Source of the DNA: Planctomycetes bacterium GWF2_50_10
GTDB lineage: Bacteria > Planctomycetota > Phycisphaerae > Sedimentisphaerales > GWF2-50-10
DNA length: 24,914 bases
Assembly (NCBI GenBank): GCA_001824635.1
Contig: MHYB01000046.1
Span: forward strand, 2,402-27,315
Direction of reading: 5' to 3'
The notes beneath the pieces are model-generated. The model did no database searches. It was not told where the DNA came from and saw only the letters and a program-made list of their open reading frames with translations. A program made the position numbers and the translations under genes. Shown here one piece after another: positions 22,741 through 24,914 of the stretch (position 1 is its first letter; each line of letters begins with the position of its first letter).

Positions 22741-23832
22741 TTACTTATTTTCCTCAGGATTCTCAGCCTCTTCCTCATTGTCAAGCGGCTGTTGATCATC
22801 CAGGCTCTGCTGCGGCTCTTCAGGCTGGGTATCTTCCACGGGTTCTTCAGCAGCGGCAGGCTCTTCTATCTTCGGTTCTGGACGCGTGACCTGCGGCCGT
22901 GGTGCCTGGGTCCTGTTATCGCCGCCTTGCTCGGAAATAACCGTTACATCCGCCAAAGGCACGGCAAATTCAGTTCCCTGCTCGTCCACTACGAGCACAA
23001 GCTGCGTGAGTACCTGGCCATCTATGACCCTGCCCTGGCCGTGAGGCGTGCTCACGAGTGTGTTTTTCCTAGGCAGATTATTGCGGAGGTGCTGATATGT
23101 TTCATCTTCGTATCGCAGGCAGCATTTGAGCCTTCCGCAATGCCCGCTGATCTTCGAAGGGTCCAGCGTGGCTTTTTGCAGTTTGGCCATGCGCATGTTG
23201 ACTGGCTTTAAGAATTTAAGGAATTTCTTGCAGCAGCATTCCATGCCGCAGGTTTCGTAATCGCCGATGATTTTCGCTTCGTCACGCGATCCGATCTGCC
23301 GCATTTCGATGCGGGTCTGGTATTCCCTTGCAAGCCGCTTGACGAGATCACGGAAATCCACCCGGCCTTCCGCCAGGAAATAGAATATGATCCTTTCGCC
23401 GCCAAAAAGGTGTTCCGCCGCGACAATTTTCATATCCAGATTCATCTCTGCCGAAGCCTTGCGGCAGGCATCGAGTTCCTCAAGGGCCGATTCGGCCAGT
23501 TTTCGCTGTTCGACAAGATCCTGGCTGGTGGCGTATCGCTGAAATTCGCCAGCAGGGGGGATAGTATGGTCGGCACCGGAATCGACGTAGTATTTATCAA
23601 CCTGCTCCTCGGAAAAGCGGAATTGGCCGCACTTGTAGCATTGCGGGCCGACTATCTCGCCCAGTTCAAGGCCGCGTTCGGTTTTGATAACCACGAACGA
23701 GTGTACCTTGGGCAATTGGCTTTCTTCATGTTCGAACCAGCCCAGTATGCCCATTCGGCCGTACTTGACCAGCATGTATTTTTTGTTCTTGGCCAGCTTT
23801 GGGCCCGGCACTTTCACATCGTTTTCAGTCAT
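22741..23832 (-). CDS. ricT: PSP1/RicT-family regulatory protein (YaaT-like)
   Basis: A PSP1-domain protein of 363 residues from ATG 23832 (a TTG at 23844 could add four). After an N-terminal extension of about 15 residues the PSP1 core has TERGLELGEIVGP, then the Cys pairs C65/C68 (CYKCGQFRF), FLAEGRVDFRDLVKRLA, TRIEMRQIGSRDEAKIIGD, and the cysteine-rich stretches TCGMECCCKKFLKFLKPVNMRMAKLQ (C195, C199-C201) and SGHCGRLKCCLRYE (C232, C237, C238). In Bacillus, RicT (YaaT) acts with RicA and RicF, carries iron-sulfur clusters and promotes RNase Y-dependent mRNA processing. The last 60 residues or so are acidic and proline-rich, probably disordered. It sits between holB and metG, echoing the Bacillus holB-yaaT order. 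Confidence 0.88.
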   Translation of the reverse strand: MTENDVKVPGPKLAKNKKYMLVKYGRMGILGWFEHEESQLPKVHSFVVIKTERGLELGEIVGPQCYKCGQFRFSEEQVDKYYVDSGADHTIPPAGEFQRYATSQDLVEQRKLAESALEELDACRKASAEMNLDMKIVAAEHLFGGERIIFYFLAEGRVDFRDLVKRLAREYQTRIEMRQIGSRDEAKIIGDYETCGMECCCKKFLKFLKPVNMRMAKLQKATLDPSKISGHCGRLKCCLRYEDETYQHLRNNLPRKNTLVSTPHGQGRVIDGQVLTQLVLVVDEQGTEFAVPLADVTVISEQGGDNRTQAPRPQVTRPEPKIEEPAAAEEPVEDTQPEEPQQSLDDQQPLDNEEEAENPEENK

Positions 23833-23872
23833 ATAAAGTCTCAAAAACCCTAAAACGGCTAAGTATACCGTG

Positions 23873-24914
23873 TTAGATAAGATTAAACAATAGTTCCTCG
23901 AAAATCAGCTTTTCGTTTACCGACGCACCGACCCAGTCCATGGATTTATAGACCGCCTCGATTTTCAAGGCCGCTTCCTCGGGGTCAAAACGCCGCGCGA
24001 GGTCGCGTACCAGATTTTCCTGGTCGCTATTTATCAGTGAATCCACCTTGTTTACGCCCAATTGCATGCAATCGTTCAATATGCAGCAAAGCATTCGCAT
24101 TACGCCCTTTGTTGCCCGCCTGCCGAGGTCGCTTTTGCTGGTGTCGGGGTCGATCTTGTCCCAAAGCCCCGCCAGCACAGAAGCATCCTTTGCCAGCTGT
24201 TCCGCTGCGTCGACGACATCCTCGATCTTCAGCCGGGCGAGCATTTCCACCGTGCGTTTCTTGATTTCGTATGCGTTTGCGCCTTCGGAAGCCAGTTTTG
24301 ACCACGTCAGGGCCACCCCAAGCGACCCCTGCGAAAAGCGGGCCCAGTATCTTGCCTCCGTCGTCATTACGCCAGCTTCCTGGAGCTTCTTTATGATGAT
24401 ATCCTCGCGGATCGAGCCAAAAACCACCGTTCGGCAGCGGGATTGGGTCGTGGGCAGCATTCTATCGAGCCTGGTGCACACCAGGATTATCGTGCAGAAC
24501 GCCGGCGGCTCTTCGAGCGTCTTGAGCATGGCGTTTTGGGAGTATTGGTTAAGCCTTTCAGCTTCGAGCATTACAAATACGGTATGATCCGACAGTGACG
24601 GCCGAATAACCGCTTTTTCGATCAGAAACTCGCGTACGACATCGATTGGCATATCGATGCCGGGCTTTTTGTTCTTGCCGTCCTTGGTATAAACGACCAG
24701 TTCCTTGCTGATGGTGTGAAAATCCGGGTGAGAATCCGCCCCAAAAACCCTGCAAGATTCGCATTGGCCGCAACTGTCGTAAAATGGCTTGCCCTCATGC
24801 TGGGACTCGGCAGGGGATTTGCAAAGCAGCATCTTGGCCCATTCCCGCGCGGTCGTGAACTTTCCCACCCCCTCAGGGCCGGCAAAAATATAAGCATGAG
24901 GCTCTCGCCCGCTA
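23873..24914 (-). CDS. holB: DNA polymerase III, delta-prime subunit (partial at 5' end)
   Basis: The frame is open to the window edge, so the start is missing. Reading in from the edge, EPHAYIFAGPEGVGKFTTAREWA is the AAA+ N-terminal strand and P-loop. A zinc-binding module with four Cys follows (LLC..., then CGQCESC). HPDFHTI, QNAMLKTLEEPPAFCTIILVC and LDRMLPTTQSRCRTVVF are next, with the sensor-1 'SR.R/C' segment typical of clamp-loader subunits (SRC instead of the arginine-finger SRC motif is also standard). The residue after GK in the P-loop is Phe rather than Ser/Thr, so nucleotide binding may be lost, as is usual for delta-prime. An internal GTG at 24868 could be mistaken for the start but would delete the P-loop. 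It heads the holB-ricT-metG-Minf_1886 gene string. Confidence 0.88.
   Translation of the reverse strand, partial: SGREPHAYIFAGPEGVGKFTTAREWAKMLLCKSPAESQHEGKPFYDSCGQCESCRVFGADSHPDFHTISKELVVYTKDGKNKKPGIDMPIDVVREFLIEKAVIRPSLSDHTVFVMLEAERLNQYSQNAMLKTLEEPPAFCTIILVCTRLDRMLPTTQSRCRTVVFGSIREDIIIKKLQEAGVMTTEARYWARFSQGSLGVALTWSKLASEGANAYEIKKRTVEMLARLKIEDVVDAAEQLAKDASVLAGLWDKIDPDTSKSDLGRRATKGVMRMLCCILNDCMQLGVNKVDSLINSDQENLVRDLARRFDPEEAALKIEAVYKSMDWVGASVNEKLIFEELLFNLI

Noticed and set aside
22447..23211. Plus-strand 254-codon frame opposite metG and ricT
   Set aside because: Crosses two strongly supported genes on the other strand and shows no domain; long shadows are common here.

Overview
The window looks like a piece of a Planctomycetota chromosome, probably of the Phycisphaerae/Sedimentisphaerales type. 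This rests on protein families and style, not on a search: a Minf_1886-type protein (a family I associate with planctomycetes and Verrucomicrobia), long spacers full of palindromic and heptameric repeats, a secreted parallel beta-helix protein with Ig-like repeats, and moderate G+C. No rRNA, tRNA, CRISPR array, transposase or integrase is visible.

Left part (1-7660). The window opens with the C-terminal end of a glutamate dehydrogenase. A repeat-rich spacer follows: a composite palindromic element at 220-385, a perfect hairpin at 416-443, and heptamer repeats. One small conserved hypothetical gene (692-1039, minus) sits inside it. A second gene-poor, pyrimidine-rich spacer (1040-1669) leads to a secreted beta-helix protein (1670-3967, minus). 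This is divergent from a 600-residue glycogen/starch-synthase-like glycosyltransferase (4227-6029, plus), which ends at a clear intrinsic terminator. Next, on the minus strand, come a periplasmic SGNH hydrolase and a DUF883 (YqjD-like) plus YqjE-like membrane-protein pair.

Middle part (7977-17854, plus). A conserved protein of unknown function precedes an eight-gene, tightly packed glycan operon. It encodes a UDP-glucuronate decarboxylase (UDP-xylose synthase), a dTDP-L-rhamnose 4-epimerase-like enzyme, a CDP-paratose 2-epimerase-like enzyme, a B12-binding radical SAM enzyme, a GT4 glycosyltransferase and three tandem CgeB-like glycosyltransferases. Seven junctions are 14 bp apart or less; six of them are 4- or 8-bp overlaps. 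The operon makes nucleotide sugars and transfers them, but within the window it has no flippase, polymerase, ABC exporter or initiating phosphoglycosyltransferase. This is the best candidate for an undescribed system: an oligosaccharide or glycoconjugate pathway with a radical SAM tailoring step.

Right part (17855-24914, minus). Reading in the direction of transcription: DNA polymerase III delta-prime (holB, cut by the window end), a PSP1/RicT-family protein, methionyl-tRNA synthetase and the Minf_1886-family protein form one probable operon. The holB-ricT adjacency is as in Bacillus. A zinc/manganese ABC transporter (binding lipoprotein, ATPase, permease) follows from its own promoter. That promoter has a perfect -35 box, and a 19-bp inverted repeat fills the spacer between -35 and -10, as expected for a metal-responsive (Fur/Zur-like) operator.
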